A stretch of 64,000 nucleotides of DNA from an uncultured Eubacteriales bacterium (GCA_902767565.1 CACXHY010000004.1:1-64000), one strand, 5' to 3'; numbered from the stretch's first letter, positions 1 through 8,432 are shown. Numbers and translations are program-made. The notes: generated by a model not told the origin, from the sequence alone.

Positions 1-2483
1 GCCGCGCTTGCGGCGCGCGCCGGGCGGGCCGTCTCCGTCAGCGCGGGCAGCAGGTCCTCCAGCCGCTCGCCGCCGGCCCGGTCCACCGAGAAAGCGGGGA
101 TGACCGCGGTGCAGGCGAGCTCCTCATCCACCGTGAGCGCCAGGTGCAGATGGCCCCGGATGCCGATGGGCGGGAAGTGCAGGTTCCACTCGAATACGGT
201 CTGGTCGGGACGCAGTTCGGCGTCGATGGTGGCCAGGAAATAGCGCGCATCGGTCTCAAGCGTGGCGAACCAGCCTTCAAGGTGCAGCGTGTGGGGCTGT
301 CCGTCGCTCTCCGCCGCAAAGTCGATCTTGCGCAGGTTCCCGGCCTGTCCGATCACGCTGTGGGGCGTGAAGAGCAGCCCCTGCCGCAGATCCAGCGCCC
401 AGTCGGCATCCGCGCCGTACAGATCCCGGTAGAGGGCCTCCAGTTCGCGGTCGGCCCGATCCGTCACCGCGGCGTCCTGCTGCAGGGTCATGCGGCGGCG
501 GATCTTTTCCCGGTTCTCCTCGTCGGCGTTTTCGGTCATCACCGGGGAAAGCCCGCCAAAGAGCCTCCCCTCCTCATACATCCAGCGGTAGAAGTTCTCA
601 AAGGTGTAGCGTTCCGGAAGGATGCTGACGCGGCAGTCCGTGGGCAGCGCGGGCCAGTTCATGGTCTCGTAGGGCAGGCTGCGGAAATGGTCGCCGTAGC
701 GGTTCATGGCAAAGTTGGCATAGAAGTCCCATTCCTGCAGGGGCTGCGTCAGCGCCTCCGGGTACGCCGCCATGGCCTCCAGGAAGACCCTGCGCACGAT
801 CACCTGCGGCGCGTGGGAGGCGTACATGCGCCGGGGCAGGCCCTGCGCCTCCAGGAAAGCCGCCGTCACGCGCATGCTGCGGTCGAAGGAGGTGGGGCTG
901 TTGGCGGCCTCGCGATGGTCGCGGATGTCCTCCTGCCAGCGGAAGACATTGAATCGTCCGTCCCTGCGGAAGAAGGAGGACTCTACGGGCACGATGGGGC
1001 GGTTGTCGTCGTCCGCCATGATGAACACGTCGTCCAGCCTGCTGCTCCGCATGGCCTCGCAGCGCAGGCGGAAATTGCGGGTGGAGTGGTCCTTCGGGAT
1101 GTCCGCCTTGTCGATGACCTCCTCGTCGTGCAGGAAGTCCATCTGCATCCCGGTGTGCACCCGCGCGGCGATCTCTTCCCGGGCGGACCGGGGACACATG
1201 ATCAGCAGCCGCTTCAGCCACGGCATGTAGCGGTCGAAATAGGGCACGGTATCCGCGATGTCGTCGGCGCGCGCGCTGATGATGAACAGCTGCTCGATGG
1301 GGCTGTCCAGCTCCGGCATCGGCGGAACGGCGCGGCCGGACAGGACACCGTCGAGGATCCCGGAAAGGGTCCCGGACGCTTCCTCCCAGGACACCGGCCT
1401 GTAGGCGCGGACCTTCTCCCGCAGGGCCTGCATCTTCGCGGGATGAGCCAGCATGTCGCGGGTCAGGCTCACCAGCGCGGCCGCGTCGTTCGGGTCGAAA
1501 TACGCGGCGCAGTCCCCGGCCGTCTCGCGGAATTCGGGGATATCGGAGCAGAAGACCGGGCAGCCGAAGTGCATGGCCTCCACCAGCGGCAGCCCGAAGC
1601 CCTCCGCAAAGGAAGGATAGGCCATGGCGAAGGCGTGCTGATAAAGCCAGCGGATGTCGGCGTCCGAGGCGTGATCGAAATAGAAGATCTGTTTGCCGAA
1701 GAGCGGATGGTTCGTCATGCGGTCATAGAGCGCGTCCGTGCGCCACCCGCGCCGGCCCGCGATGATGAGCCGGACCTTCTCGTTCTTCAGCCCCCGGTCG
1801 ACGGCGTCCAGCAGCAGCGCATGGTTCTTGCGGGGCTCCAGGGTGCCCACCATCAGCAGATAATCGCCCTTCGCCGCCTCCCGGACTTCCGGGCTGACGG
1901 CGGTCTCTTCCCCGGCGTTCACCACATCCTTGAAGGAGCTGCCCAGGGGCATGACGCGGATCGGGCGCTCCCGGCCGTTCTCCTTGCGGATCAGCGCCTC
2001 CACCCGGTCTTTGGTGGCCTGCGTGTTCACCACCAGGAAATCGCTGTATTCCAGCACGCCGGCCAGGTAGGGCAGGAAGCGCAGGATATTGGACTCGTCC
2101 ACCAGGTGAGGGTGCGACACGGGGAAGATGTCATAGACCATGGTGCCGATGGTCACGCCGTTCCGCTTCAGCTCGGGATACAGCACGTCCCGGGTCCAGG
2201 GGGCGCTCCAGCAGCTGTCGATGTCCATGAAGATGTCGCCCGTGCCGATGGCGCCGATGAGCAGGCGCCGGCTGCGGTCGATCTCCTTCGTCCAGTCCCC
2301 CAGCCATTCCCGCAGATCGTCCGGGCTGACCGTGTAGAAGCAGCCGTTGTCCTCGTCCTCCCCCAGCAGCACCACGTCGTTCCGGGTGCGGGTCAGGCAG
2401 GCCGTCACCTCCCGGACCACCCGCTGGATGCCGGTCACGAAGCGGTTGCGCAGCATGCAGGTGATGTCGAAATACAGGCTCAT
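1..2483 (-). CDS. GT4 glycosyltransferase with Stealth-like C-terminal region (partial, C-terminus beyond window)
   Basis: 827 residues are visible and the frame is still open at base 1. The start ATG at 2483 lies one base after the stop of the upstream gene. Residues about 205-370 form a GT4 (GT-B) donor-binding domain: MVGTLEPRKN near 211 and EGFGLPLVEAM near 298. From about 390 a second region has FIMADDD near 488 and YASHAPQVIVRR near 556; these resemble the conserved blocks of Stealth sugar-phosphate transferases. The likely role is cytoplasmic assembly of a surface glycan, possibly adding both a sugar and a phospho-sugar. The GT4 call is firm, the Stealth call is by motif memory only. 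The acceptor is unknown. It is the last visible gene of the unit starting with luxS. Confidence 0.8.
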   Translation of the reverse strand, partial: MSLYFDITCMLRNRFVTGIQRVVREVTACLTRTRNDVVLLGEDEDNGCFYTVSPDDLREWLGDWTKEIDRSRRLLIGAIGTGDIFMDIDSCWSAPWTRDVLYPELKRNGVTIGTMVYDIFPVSHPHLVDESNILRFLPYLAGVLEYSDFLVVNTQATKDRVEALIRKENGRERPIRVMPLGSSFKDVVNAGEETAVSPEVREAAKGDYLLMVGTLEPRKNHALLLDAVDRGLKNEKVRLIIAGRRGWRTDALYDRMTNHPLFGKQIFYFDHASDADIRWLYQHAFAMAYPSFAEGFGLPLVEAMHFGCPVFCSDIPEFRETAGDCAAYFDPNDAAALVSLTRDMLAHPAKMQALREKVRAYRPVSWEEASGTLSGILDGVLSGRAVPPMPELDSPIEQLFIISARADDIADTVPYFDRYMPWLKRLLIMCPRSAREEIAARVHTGMQMDFLHDEEVIDKADIPKDHSTRNFRLRCEAMRSSRLDDVFIMADDDNRPIVPVESSFFRRDGRFNVFRWQEDIRDHREAANSPTSFDRSMRVTAAFLEAQGLPRRMYASHAPQVIVRRVFLEAMAAYPEALTQPLQEWDFYANFAMNRYGDHFRSLPYETMNWPALPTDCRVSILPERYTFENFYRWMYEEGRLFGGLSPVMTENADEENREKIRRRMTLQQDAAVTDRADRELEALYRDLYGADADWALDLRQGLLFTPHSVIGQAGNLRKIDFAAESDGQPHTLHLEGWFATLETDARYFLATIDAELRPDQTVFEWNLHFPPIGIRGHLHLALTVDEELACTAVIPAFSVDRAGGERLEDLLPALTETARPARAASA

Positions 2484-2484
2484 G

Positions 2485-2901
2485 TCACCGCGCGCCTCCT
2501 TCCTTCGTCAGGCGGCGCACCGCGTTGCGGCGGTCAGCGGGGTTGTGGCGGATGACCAGTTTCTTCTCGCGGGCCTCCGCGCTGCGCGGCAGGCAGCGGA
2601 TCAGGTCGTCCCGGACGCGCAGCCGCGCCTCCTCCGAGGCGCCCGCCTCGTCCATGGCGTCCAGGGCATGCTCATCCGGCACACGGCGGAAGGCGCAAAG
2701 GTACACCCGGCGCACGGCGGCCCGGGCGTCGCCCTCGGTGATCTCCGCGAGGGTATAGGTATTGTTCAGCTTGCGGTGACGGGCGGTATCCAGCAGCTCT
2801 TCCCGGGTGAAGGGCAGGCTCTCCCCCTCGCCGCACGCCTTCTTCAGGTTCCGCTCCGATTCATCGTACAGAAAGGCCAGATGCTCGTCAATCATGCTCA
2901 C
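2485..2901 (-). CDS. Small hypothetical protein, DUF4214-like segment
   Basis: 138 residues, charged, with no signal peptide or membrane segment. The middle part (AVRRVYLCAFRRVPDEHAL, about residues 62-80) resembles the first helix pair of DUF4214 units, in which an aromatic/Arg-rich helix is followed by R-x-P-D/E. DUF4214 is common in proteins linked to surface polysaccharides, and a large secreted protein in this same window carries several copies. The gene overlaps the upstream coiled-coil gene by 14 bases and is followed after one base by the glycosyltransferase, so all three are probably translated together. The family call is tentative and the function unknown. Confidence 0.6.
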   Translation of the reverse strand: MSMIDEHLAFLYDESERNLKKACGEGESLPFTREELLDTARHRKLNNTYTLAEITEGDARAAVRRVYLCAFRRVPDEHALDAMDEAGASEEARLRVRDDLIRCLPRSAEAREKKLVIRHNPADRRNAVRRLTKEGGAR

Positions 2902-3256
2902 GGTCCTCCTCCATGCGCTCCAGCCGGCGGTGGATGATCTTCAGGTCGTCGGCGATCAGCATGTTGATCTGGCTCTGCTGCGTCATCACAGGCAGATAAA
3001 GCCAGCGCAGAAGCCGCGCCAGCGCGCGTTTCACAAAGCGGACCGGCTCGCCCAATACGCCGTGGGTGTTCACGGGATCCAGGCGCATGGCCAGCAGGTT
3101 CTTGATCTCGTCCAGCCGCACCCGGATCTCCGCCGCGTCGTCCATGGCGTCGGCCTCGTCGGGGAGGCTGGTGACAGTGTCCTTGATCTCCACCGCCGGG
3201 TCGCACTGCATGCCGACGATGGTCCGCTTCAAGCGGTGCAGGTCCTCGCGTTCCAT
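2888..3256 (-). CDS. Small glycan-locus protein with amphipathic helix and coiled coil
   Basis: 122 residues. The start ATG at 3256 is preceded by GAGGAGG. The stretch at about residues 70-100 (VKRALARLLRWLYLPVMTQQ then QINMLIADDL) resembles the membrane-proximal helix seen in many proteins of exopolysaccharide gene clusters, where a basic helix ending in W-Y/L-x-x-P is followed by QQ and N. The C-terminus is a short charged coiled coil. It lies 15 bases after luxS and overlaps the next gene. It probably helps to place or assemble glycosyltransferases at the membrane; this is inference from context only. Confidence 0.6.
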   Translation of the reverse strand: MEREDLHRLKRTIVGMQCDPAVEIKDTVTSLPDEADAMDDAAEIRVRLDEIKNLLAMRLDPVNTHGVLGEPVRFVKRALARLLRWLYLPVMTQQSQINMLIADDLKIIHRRLERMEEDREHD

Positions 3257-3271
3257 GGGTCGCTGCCCTCC

Positions 3272-3751
3272 TCAGCCGCGCGGCTGTCCGTTCTCATAAT
3301 CCAGGCGGTCGGCGCTGCAGGCATCGAGGACCCGTCCATAGGCGGCAGCCTCGGCCTTCGCCCCCTTCAGGTCATGCCCGCGGTAATTCCCGCACTCCAC
3401 CCGCTTTGCCCCGGGAATGGGGCCCTCAAAAGCCGCTGCGAAGGCAAAGGCCTCCCTGACAAGGGCCAGGGCCTCCGCATCGCTCACCCGGTCCCGCAGG
3501 ATCAGATAGAAACCCGTCCGGCAGCCCATGGGGCCGAAGTAGACCACCTCGTCCGAGAGGGCGGAGGAGCGGACCCAGGTCGCGATCAGATGCTCGAGCG
3601 TGTGCAGCGCCCCCTGACCGAGATAATCGCCCCGGTTGGGCGTCTTCAGCCGGAGATCCCAGGTCACGCAGTCCCCGTCCACACGGGAGCGGTACATGCC
3701 GGGGCTGAGGGTGTCGTGATTGACGGTAAAGGAAGCGATCTTGCGAAGCAT
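3272..3751 (-). CDS. luxS: S-ribosylhomocysteine lyase LuxS
   Basis: 159 residues, the usual LuxS length. It cleaves S-ribosylhomocysteine to homocysteine and DPD, the autoinducer-2 precursor, within the activated methyl cycle. The metal site is visible: HxxEH with His50, Glu53 and His54, and Cys120 as the third ligand. Cys77 in GPMGCRTGFY is the catalytic cysteine. A strong promoter lies upstream (3797-3825). No terminator separates it from the coiled-coil gene 15 bases downstream, so it appears to head a glycan-synthesis transcript. Homocysteine made here could feed the methionine/cysteine genes at 10.5-12.8 kb. Confidence 0.97.
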   Translation of the reverse strand: MLRKIASFTVNHDTLSPGMYRSRVDGDCVTWDLRLKTPNRGDYLGQGALHTLEHLIATWVRSSALSDEVVYFGPMGCRTGFYLILRDRVSDAEALALVREAFAFAAAFEGPIPGAKRVECGNYRGHDLKGAKAEAAAYGRVLDACSADRLDYENGQPRG

Positions 3752-3796
3752 GGAGCCGGCCGCCTTTCGAAGAGGATCTCCTGTTGTATCTTTTTG

Positions 3797-3825
3797 AGTA
3801 TATCACAGAGGAAGGAATCTTGCAA
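3797..3825 (-). promoter_or_regulatory. Predicted sigma-A promoter of luxS
   Basis: Read on the minus strand: -35 TTGCAA (3825-3820), 17-base spacer, -10 TATACT (3802-3797). It is in an AT-rich patch and leaves a leader of about 40 bases before luxS. Confidence 0.7.
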
Positions 3826-3944
3826 TCACCCGCGTTTGATGTTATGATGCTGCGGGGAAGGCGCGGCCCCTCTCCGGAGGCCCGGAAGCGGCATCGTCCG
3901 CCGCGCGGGATGCCCGGCCGGTCCGCGTCTGCGGTTCCCCGTCC

Positions 3945-4002
3945 TGCATTTGTTTTGCATAAGGTATTGACTTATTCCGGATACCATGTATATTTATGCA
4001 TG
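3945..4002 (+). promoter_or_regulatory. argC operon promoter with two ARG-box-like palindromes
   Basis: A promoter is formed by TTGACT (3967-3972), a 16-base spacer and TATATT (3989-3994). The 18-bp near-palindrome CATGTATATTTATGCATG (3985-4002) covers the -10 and resembles ArgR/AhrC ARG boxes (CATGAATAAAAATTCAAG type). A second, weaker box TGCATTTGTTTTGCA lies at 3945-3959, just upstream of the -35, about four helical turns away centre to centre. This fits arginine-dependent repression of the operon. The ArgR gene itself is not in the window. Confidence 0.65.
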
Positions 4003-4028
4003 ATTCTGCAATCGGAAGGGGGTTTCCC

Positions 4029-4955
4029 ATGATCCGGGTATTCATCGACGGCAGCGCGGGCACCACGGGGCTGCGCATCGCGGACCGCCTGGCGGCAAGG
4101 GAGGACATCGCGCTGATCCGGCTTCCGGAGGAAAAGCGCAAGGACGCGCAGGCCCGGCGCGAGGCCCTGAACGCGGCGGACGTGTGCTTCCTCTGCCTGC
4201 CCGACGACGCTGCGCGGGAAGCCGCGGCCATGGTGGAGGACCCCGATACCGTGGTGATCGACACCTCCACCGCCCACCGCGTGGCGGAGGGCTGGTGCTA
4301 CGGTCTGCCGGAGCTCCCGGGCATCCGGGAGAGGCTCCCGCGGGCGAAGCGCATCGCCAACCCCGGCTGCCACGCCACGGGCTTCGTGGTGCTGGCCGCG
4401 CCGCTGGCGGCCGCCGGGCTGATCGCGGCGGACGCGCGGCTGAGCTGCTTCTCCCTGACCGGCTATTCCGGCGGCGGCAAAAAGATGATCGCCCAGTACG
4501 AAGAAGCCGGCCGCGATACTCTGCTCGACGCCCCCCGCACCTACGGCCTGACGCAGGGGCACAAGCACCTGCCGGAGATGGCGAAGTGGTCCGGCCTGCG
4601 GTATCCGCCGGTCTTCTCCCCCATCGTCGCGCCGTATTACGCGGGCATGGAGGTCGTGCTGCCGCTGACGCCGGACCTGTGCGGGGGATCCCTCGCCGAC
4701 GTGGAAGCGGTCTACGCCGCGGCCTATCCGGGCGGCCTCATCCACTTCGACAGGGGGGCCGACGAGGGCGGCTTCCTGTCCGCCGGCGCCTATGCCGGGC
4801 GGGACGATCTCTCCGTCAGCGTGTACGGGCAGGAGGGGCGGATCACCTGCGTGGCCCGCTTCGACAATCTGGGCAAGGGCGCTTCCGGCGCGGCCATCCA
4901 GAACATGAACATCGCCTTCGGGCTGGACGAATCCACGGGGCTGGTGACTGCATAA
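4029..4955 (+). CDS. argC: N-acetyl-gamma-glutamyl-phosphate reductase (type 2)
   Basis: 308 residues. It reduces N-acetylglutamyl phosphate to the semialdehyde, the third step of arginine synthesis, using NADPH. A glycine-rich nucleotide site is at residues 8-13 (GSAGTT) and the active-site cysteine is Cys114 in NPGCHATGF. The short length and start (MIRVFIDGSAG) match the type 2 subfamily. The start at 4029 is chosen over an upstream in-frame ATG (3996) because GGAAGGGGG sits just before it and the upstream ATG falls inside the -10 region. It is the first gene of the arginine operon. Confidence 0.95.
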   Translation: MIRVFIDGSAGTTGLRIADRLAAREDIALIRLPEEKRKDAQARREALNAADVCFLCLPDDAAREAAAMVEDPDTVVIDTSTAHRVAEGWCYGLPELPGIRERLPRAKRIANPGCHATGFVVLAAPLAAAGLIAADARLSCFSLTGYSGGGKKMIAQYEEAGRDTLLDAPRTYGLTQGHKHLPEMAKWSGLRYPPVFSPIVAPYYAGMEVVLPLTPDLCGGSLADVEAVYAAAYPGGLIHFDRGADEGGFLSAGAYAGRDDLSVSVYGQEGRITCVARFDNLGKGASGAAIQNMNIAFGLDESTGLVTA

Positions 4956-4956
4956 C

Positions 4957-5421
4957 ATGGATAACGAAGTGGAGATCCTGCCCATGACCGAGGCGGATTA
5001 CGACGAGGTGCACGCCCTGTGGCTGACGATCCAGGGCTTCGGCATCCGGGCGCTGGACGACAGCCGGGAGGACATCGGCCGTTTCATCCGGCGCAATCCC
5101 ACCACCTCCGTGGTGGCCCGGAAGGACGGGAAGGTCATCGGCAGCATCCTCTGCGGCTCCGACGGGCGGCAGGGAGCGCTCTACCACGTATGCGTGGCGC
5201 GGGCGTACCGCCGGCAGGGCATCGGCACCCGCATGGTGGGCTACTGCATGCAGCAGCTGAAGGCCATGGGCATCAACAAGGTGGGCCTCATCGCCTTCAC
5301 CCGGAACGACGGGGGCAACGCCTTCTGGAAGCAGATCGGCTGGAAGAAGTCCGACGTGAATTATTATGAGTTCGTCCTGAATGAAAAGAACATCACGCGA
5401 TTCATAGGAGCGGAAGAATGA
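4957..5421 (+). CDS. GNAT acetyltransferase, candidate N-acetylglutamate synthase
   Basis: 154 residues, a single GNAT domain. The acetyl-CoA loop RRQGIG is at residues 85-90, after the beta strand HVCVARAY. It begins one base after argC stops and overlaps argJ by four bases (ATGA), so it is embedded in the arginine operon and translationally coupled. From position it may make N-acetylglutamate to prime the cycle, a job that bifunctional ArgJ can also do. GNAT folds are promiscuous, so substrate assignment is inference; it may act on another amino group. Confidence 0.85.
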   Translation: MDNEVEILPMTEADYDEVHALWLTIQGFGIRALDDSREDIGRFIRRNPTTSVVARKDGKVIGSILCGSDGRQGALYHVCVARAYRRQGIGTRMVGYCMQQLKAMGINKVGLIAFTRNDGGNAFWKQIGWKKSDVNYYEFVLNEKNITRFIGAEE

Positions 5422-6662
5422 GCATTCGTGAGATCAAAGGCGGCGTCACGGCCGCGAAGGGCTTCCGGGCCGCGGCCTGCGAGGCCGGCATCAAGTATCA
5501 CGGCCGGACGGACATGGCGCTGCTGCTGGCGGACGCCCCGGTCCCGGTGGCGGGCACCTTCACGACCAACAAGGTGAAGGCCGCCCCGGTCCAGTGGGAC
5601 ATGGACATCGTGTACACCGAAAAGCGGGCGCAGGCCGTGGTGGTGAACGTGGGCATCGCCAACGCCGCCACCGGTCCCGAGGGGCTGCGGCTGTGCGAGG
5701 AGACCGCCGTCCACGCCGGCGCCGCCCTGGGCATCCCCGCCCGGTCGGTGCTGGTGGGCTCCACCGGCGTCATCGGCCCGCAGATCCCGCTGGACCGCAT
5801 CTGCGCCGGCGTGGACATGCTGGCGGACGGGCTGTCCGACAGTCCGGAAGCCGGCACCGCCGCCAGCCGCGCCATCATGACCACGGACACGGTGAACAAG
5901 GAGTTCGCCGTGGAATTCGACCTCCCCGGCGCGGACGGGCGGCCCGTCACCGTGCGCATGGGCGGCATGAGCAAGGGCTCCGGCATGATCCACCCCAACA
6001 TGAGCACCATGCTGGGCTATGTCACCACCGACTGCGCCATCGACCAGGCCCTGATGCAGCAGGCCCTCTCCGACGTGGTGAAGGACACCTTCAACATGAT
6101 CACCGTGGACGGCGACACCTCCACCAACGACACGCTGCTCCTCTTTGCCAGCGGGCAGGCCGGGAACGAGCCCATCACCGCCGCGGACGAGGGCTACGGC
6201 CTGTTCCGCGATGCGCTGTTCACCGTGTGCCGCGCGCTGGCGATCAAAATGGCCGCGGACGGCGAGGGCGCGACCCGCCTCATCGAGACCCGGGTGAAGA
6301 ACTGCGACACGAAGGAGAACGCGCAGATCTTCGCCAAGTCGGTGGTGGGCTCCTCGCTGGTGAAGGCCATGGTCTTCGGCCGGGACGCCAACTGCGGCCG
6401 CATCCTCTGCGCCCTGGGCTATGCCGGGCCGGACTTCGACCCCGCGAAGATCGAGGTGTATCTGGTGGGCGACGAGGACACCGTCTGCTTCTACAAGGAC
6501 GGCCGCATCCTGGCATTCGACGAGGAGAAGGCCCTGGCCATCCTCTCCGCCGACCGCGTGCGCTTCGACTGCGACATGAAGACCGGCGCCTGCGAGGCCA
6601 CCGCCTGGGGCTGCGACCTGACGTATGACTATGTGAAGATCAACGGCGACTACCGGAGCTGA
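5418..6662 (+). CDS. argJ: Glutamate N-acetyltransferase / ornithine acetyltransferase ArgJ
   Basis: 414 residues, full length. It transfers acetyl from N-acetylornithine to glutamate, closing the acetyl cycle of arginine synthesis. The self-cleavage motif is at KGSGMIHPNMSTMLG, with the nucleophilic threonine at Thr197. The residue before it is Ser196 where Ala is usual, so cleavage would be Ser|Thr. The C-terminus (WGCDLTYDYVKING) is the conserved family ending. The start overlaps the GNAT stop. Confidence 0.96.
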   Translation: MSIREIKGGVTAAKGFRAAACEAGIKYHGRTDMALLLADAPVPVAGTFTTNKVKAAPVQWDMDIVYTEKRAQAVVVNVGIANAATGPEGLRLCEETAVHAGAALGIPARSVLVGSTGVIGPQIPLDRICAGVDMLADGLSDSPEAGTAASRAIMTTDTVNKEFAVEFDLPGADGRPVTVRMGGMSKGSGMIHPNMSTMLGYVTTDCAIDQALMQQALSDVVKDTFNMITVDGDTSTNDTLLLFASGQAGNEPITAADEGYGLFRDALFTVCRALAIKMAADGEGATRLIETRVKNCDTKENAQIFAKSVVGSSLVKAMVFGRDANCGRILCALGYAGPDFDPAKIEVYLVGDEDTVCFYKDGRILAFDEEKALAILSADRVRFDCDMKTGACEATAWGCDLTYDYVKINGDYRS

Positions 6663-6719
6663 TCCGTTGTCCCGGCACTCTGTTCCCGTCTTCTCTGCGG
6701 GCGGAAAGGAAGGTGCGTT

Positions 6720-7517
6720 ATGCTCGGCGCGATCATCGGCGATATCGTGGGTTCCCGCTTCGAATTCAACAACCGCAAATCGAAGGAATTCAGGTTTTTC
6801 CACAATCGCTGCCGCCCCACCGACGACAGCTGCATGACGCTGGCGGTGGCCCGGGCCATCCTGAACTGCGGCGGCGACGCGGCCCGGCTCCCGGGGGAGG
6901 CCGTCCGCAGCATGCAGGAGATGGGGCGGCGCTTCCCCTATGCGGGATACGGTGGGACCTTCCGGGAGTGGCTCCGGGCGGAGGACCCGCAGCCCTACAA
7001 CAGCTGGGGCAACGGCGCCGCCATGCGGGTGTCCCCCTGCGGCTGGGCCGCGAACACGCTGGAAGAGGCGCTGGCCTTCTCCGACGCGGTCACGGGGGTC
7101 ACCCATGATCATCCCGAGGGGCTGAAAGGCGCGCGGGCGGTCACCGCCGCCATCTTCCTGGCCCGGCAGGGTGCGGACAAGGGCGCCATCCTGGACCACA
7201 TCCGCGCCAACTACTATCCCCTCGGCTTCACCCTGGACGGGATCCGTCCCGACTACCGGTTCGACGTGTCCTGCCAGGGCAGCGTCCCCCAGGCCATCGA
7301 GGCCTTTGCGGAAGGCGCGGATTTTGAGGACACCGTCCGCGGGGCGGTATCCATCGGCGGCGACAGCGACACCATCGCCGCCATCGCCGGCAGCATCGCG
7401 GAGGCGCACTGCGGCATCCCCGCGGCGATCCGCGAGGAGGCGCTCGGCTTCCTGCCCCCGGAGCTGACGGAGATCGTGACCGCCTTCGAGGCCCGGTACG
7501 GCGCGAAGCGGATCTGA
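6720..7517 (+). CDS. ADP-ribosylglycohydrolase family protein
   Basis: 265 residues. It belongs to the DraG/ARH family, which removes ADP-ribose from proteins or small molecules using two metal ions. Visible signatures: GAIIGDIVGSRFEF at the N-terminus, the metal-binding TDDS (residues 34-37), and SIGGDSDTIAAIAGSIAEA near 217-235 with paired Asp ligands. GGAAAGGAAGG precedes the start. It lies in the middle of the arginine operon, 57 bases after argJ and 45 before argB, with no terminator. The substrate is unknown. A link to arginine-ADP-ribose turnover would be speculation. Confidence 0.88.
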   Translation: MLGAIIGDIVGSRFEFNNRKSKEFRFFHNRCRPTDDSCMTLAVARAILNCGGDAARLPGEAVRSMQEMGRRFPYAGYGGTFREWLRAEDPQPYNSWGNGAAMRVSPCGWAANTLEEALAFSDAVTGVTHDHPEGLKGARAVTAAIFLARQGADKGAILDHIRANYYPLGFTLDGIRPDYRFDVSCQGSVPQAIEAFAEGADFEDTVRGAVSIGGDSDTIAAIAGSIAEAHCGIPAAIREEALGFLPPELTEIVTAFEARYGAKRI

Positions 7518-7562
7518 CATCCCACCTTCATCCCACCCTTCCGACCCCAAAGGAGTCTGCGC

Positions 7563-8432
7563 ATGCACGAGAATTTCACCAACGCGGAACGGGCCGAGGT
7601 GCTGACCCAGGCCCTCCCCTACATCAAGAAGTACACCGGGAAGATCGTCGTCGTGAAATACGGCGGGAACGCCATGATCAACGAGCAGCTGAAGCAGCAG
7701 GTGATGGAGGACATCGTCCTGCTGTGGCTCATCGGCGTGAAGGTCGTGCTGGTGCACGGCGGCGGCCCCGAGATCAGCGACCTGATGAAGCGCCTGGGCA
7801 AGCAGGCGGAGTTCGTGGACGGCCTGCGGGTCACCGACAGGGAGACCGTGGACATCGTGCAGATGGTCCTGGCGGGCAAGATCAACAAGACCCTCGTGAA
7901 CCTGCTGGAGATGAAGGGCGGCAGGGCCCTGGGCATCTCCGGCATGGACGGGCGGCTGATCGAGGCGCGGATCAAGGACGAGCGCCTGGGCTACGTGGGC
8001 GAGGTCACCCACATCCACACCCGTCCCATCCTGGACCTGCTGGAGAAGGGCTACATCCCGGTGGTCTCCACCCTGGGCTGCGACCGCCACGGCAACGCCT
8101 ACAACATCAACGGCGACACGGCCGCGGCCCGGATCGCCGGCGCGCTGCAGGCCCAGCGGCTCATCATGATGACCGACATCGCCGGCATCCTGCGGGACAA
8201 GGAGGATCCCTCCTCCCTCATCGCGGAGATGACCGTGGAGGAGGCCCAGTCGCTGATGCACACGGGCGTGATCTCCGGCGGCATGATCCCGAAGCTGGAA
8301 TGCTGCATCGACGCCATCCACGCCGGCGTGAAGAACGCGGTCATCATGGACGGCCGCATCCCGCACTCCATCCTGATGGAGCTGCTCACCGACGAGGGCG
8401 CCGGCACCTGGATCAAGGGGGAAGAGCAATGA
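7563..8432 (+). CDS. argB: Acetylglutamate kinase
   Basis: 289 residues, amino-acid-kinase fold. It phosphorylates N-acetylglutamate with ATP, the committed step. Key motifs are KYGGNAM (from Lys32), LVHGGGPEI near 63-71, and NINGDTAAA near 180. The N-terminal helix before the kinase core (about 25 residues) is typical of hexameric, arginine-inhibited enzymes, so feedback inhibition is likely. AAAGGAG precedes the start. The stop overlaps argD by four bases. Confidence 0.96.
   Translation: MHENFTNAERAEVLTQALPYIKKYTGKIVVVKYGGNAMINEQLKQQVMEDIVLLWLIGVKVVLVHGGGPEISDLMKRLGKQAEFVDGLRVTDRETVDIVQMVLAGKINKTLVNLLEMKGGRALGISGMDGRLIEARIKDERLGYVGEVTHIHTRPILDLLEKGYIPVVSTLGCDRHGNAYNINGDTAAARIAGALQAQRLIMMTDIAGILRDKEDPSSLIAEMTVEEAQSLMHTGVISGGMIPKLECCIDAIHAGVKNAVIMDGRIPHSILMELLTDEGAGTWIKGEEQ

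Noticed and set aside
144-2555. 803-codon plus-strand frame opposite the glycosyltransferase
   Set aside because: Composition-driven antisense frame; no ribosome site or family motif, while the minus strand has clear GT4 motifs.
3784-4032. Small plus-strand gene between luxS and argC
   Set aside because: It spans both divergent promoters and the ARG boxes, has no ribosome site and no similarity.
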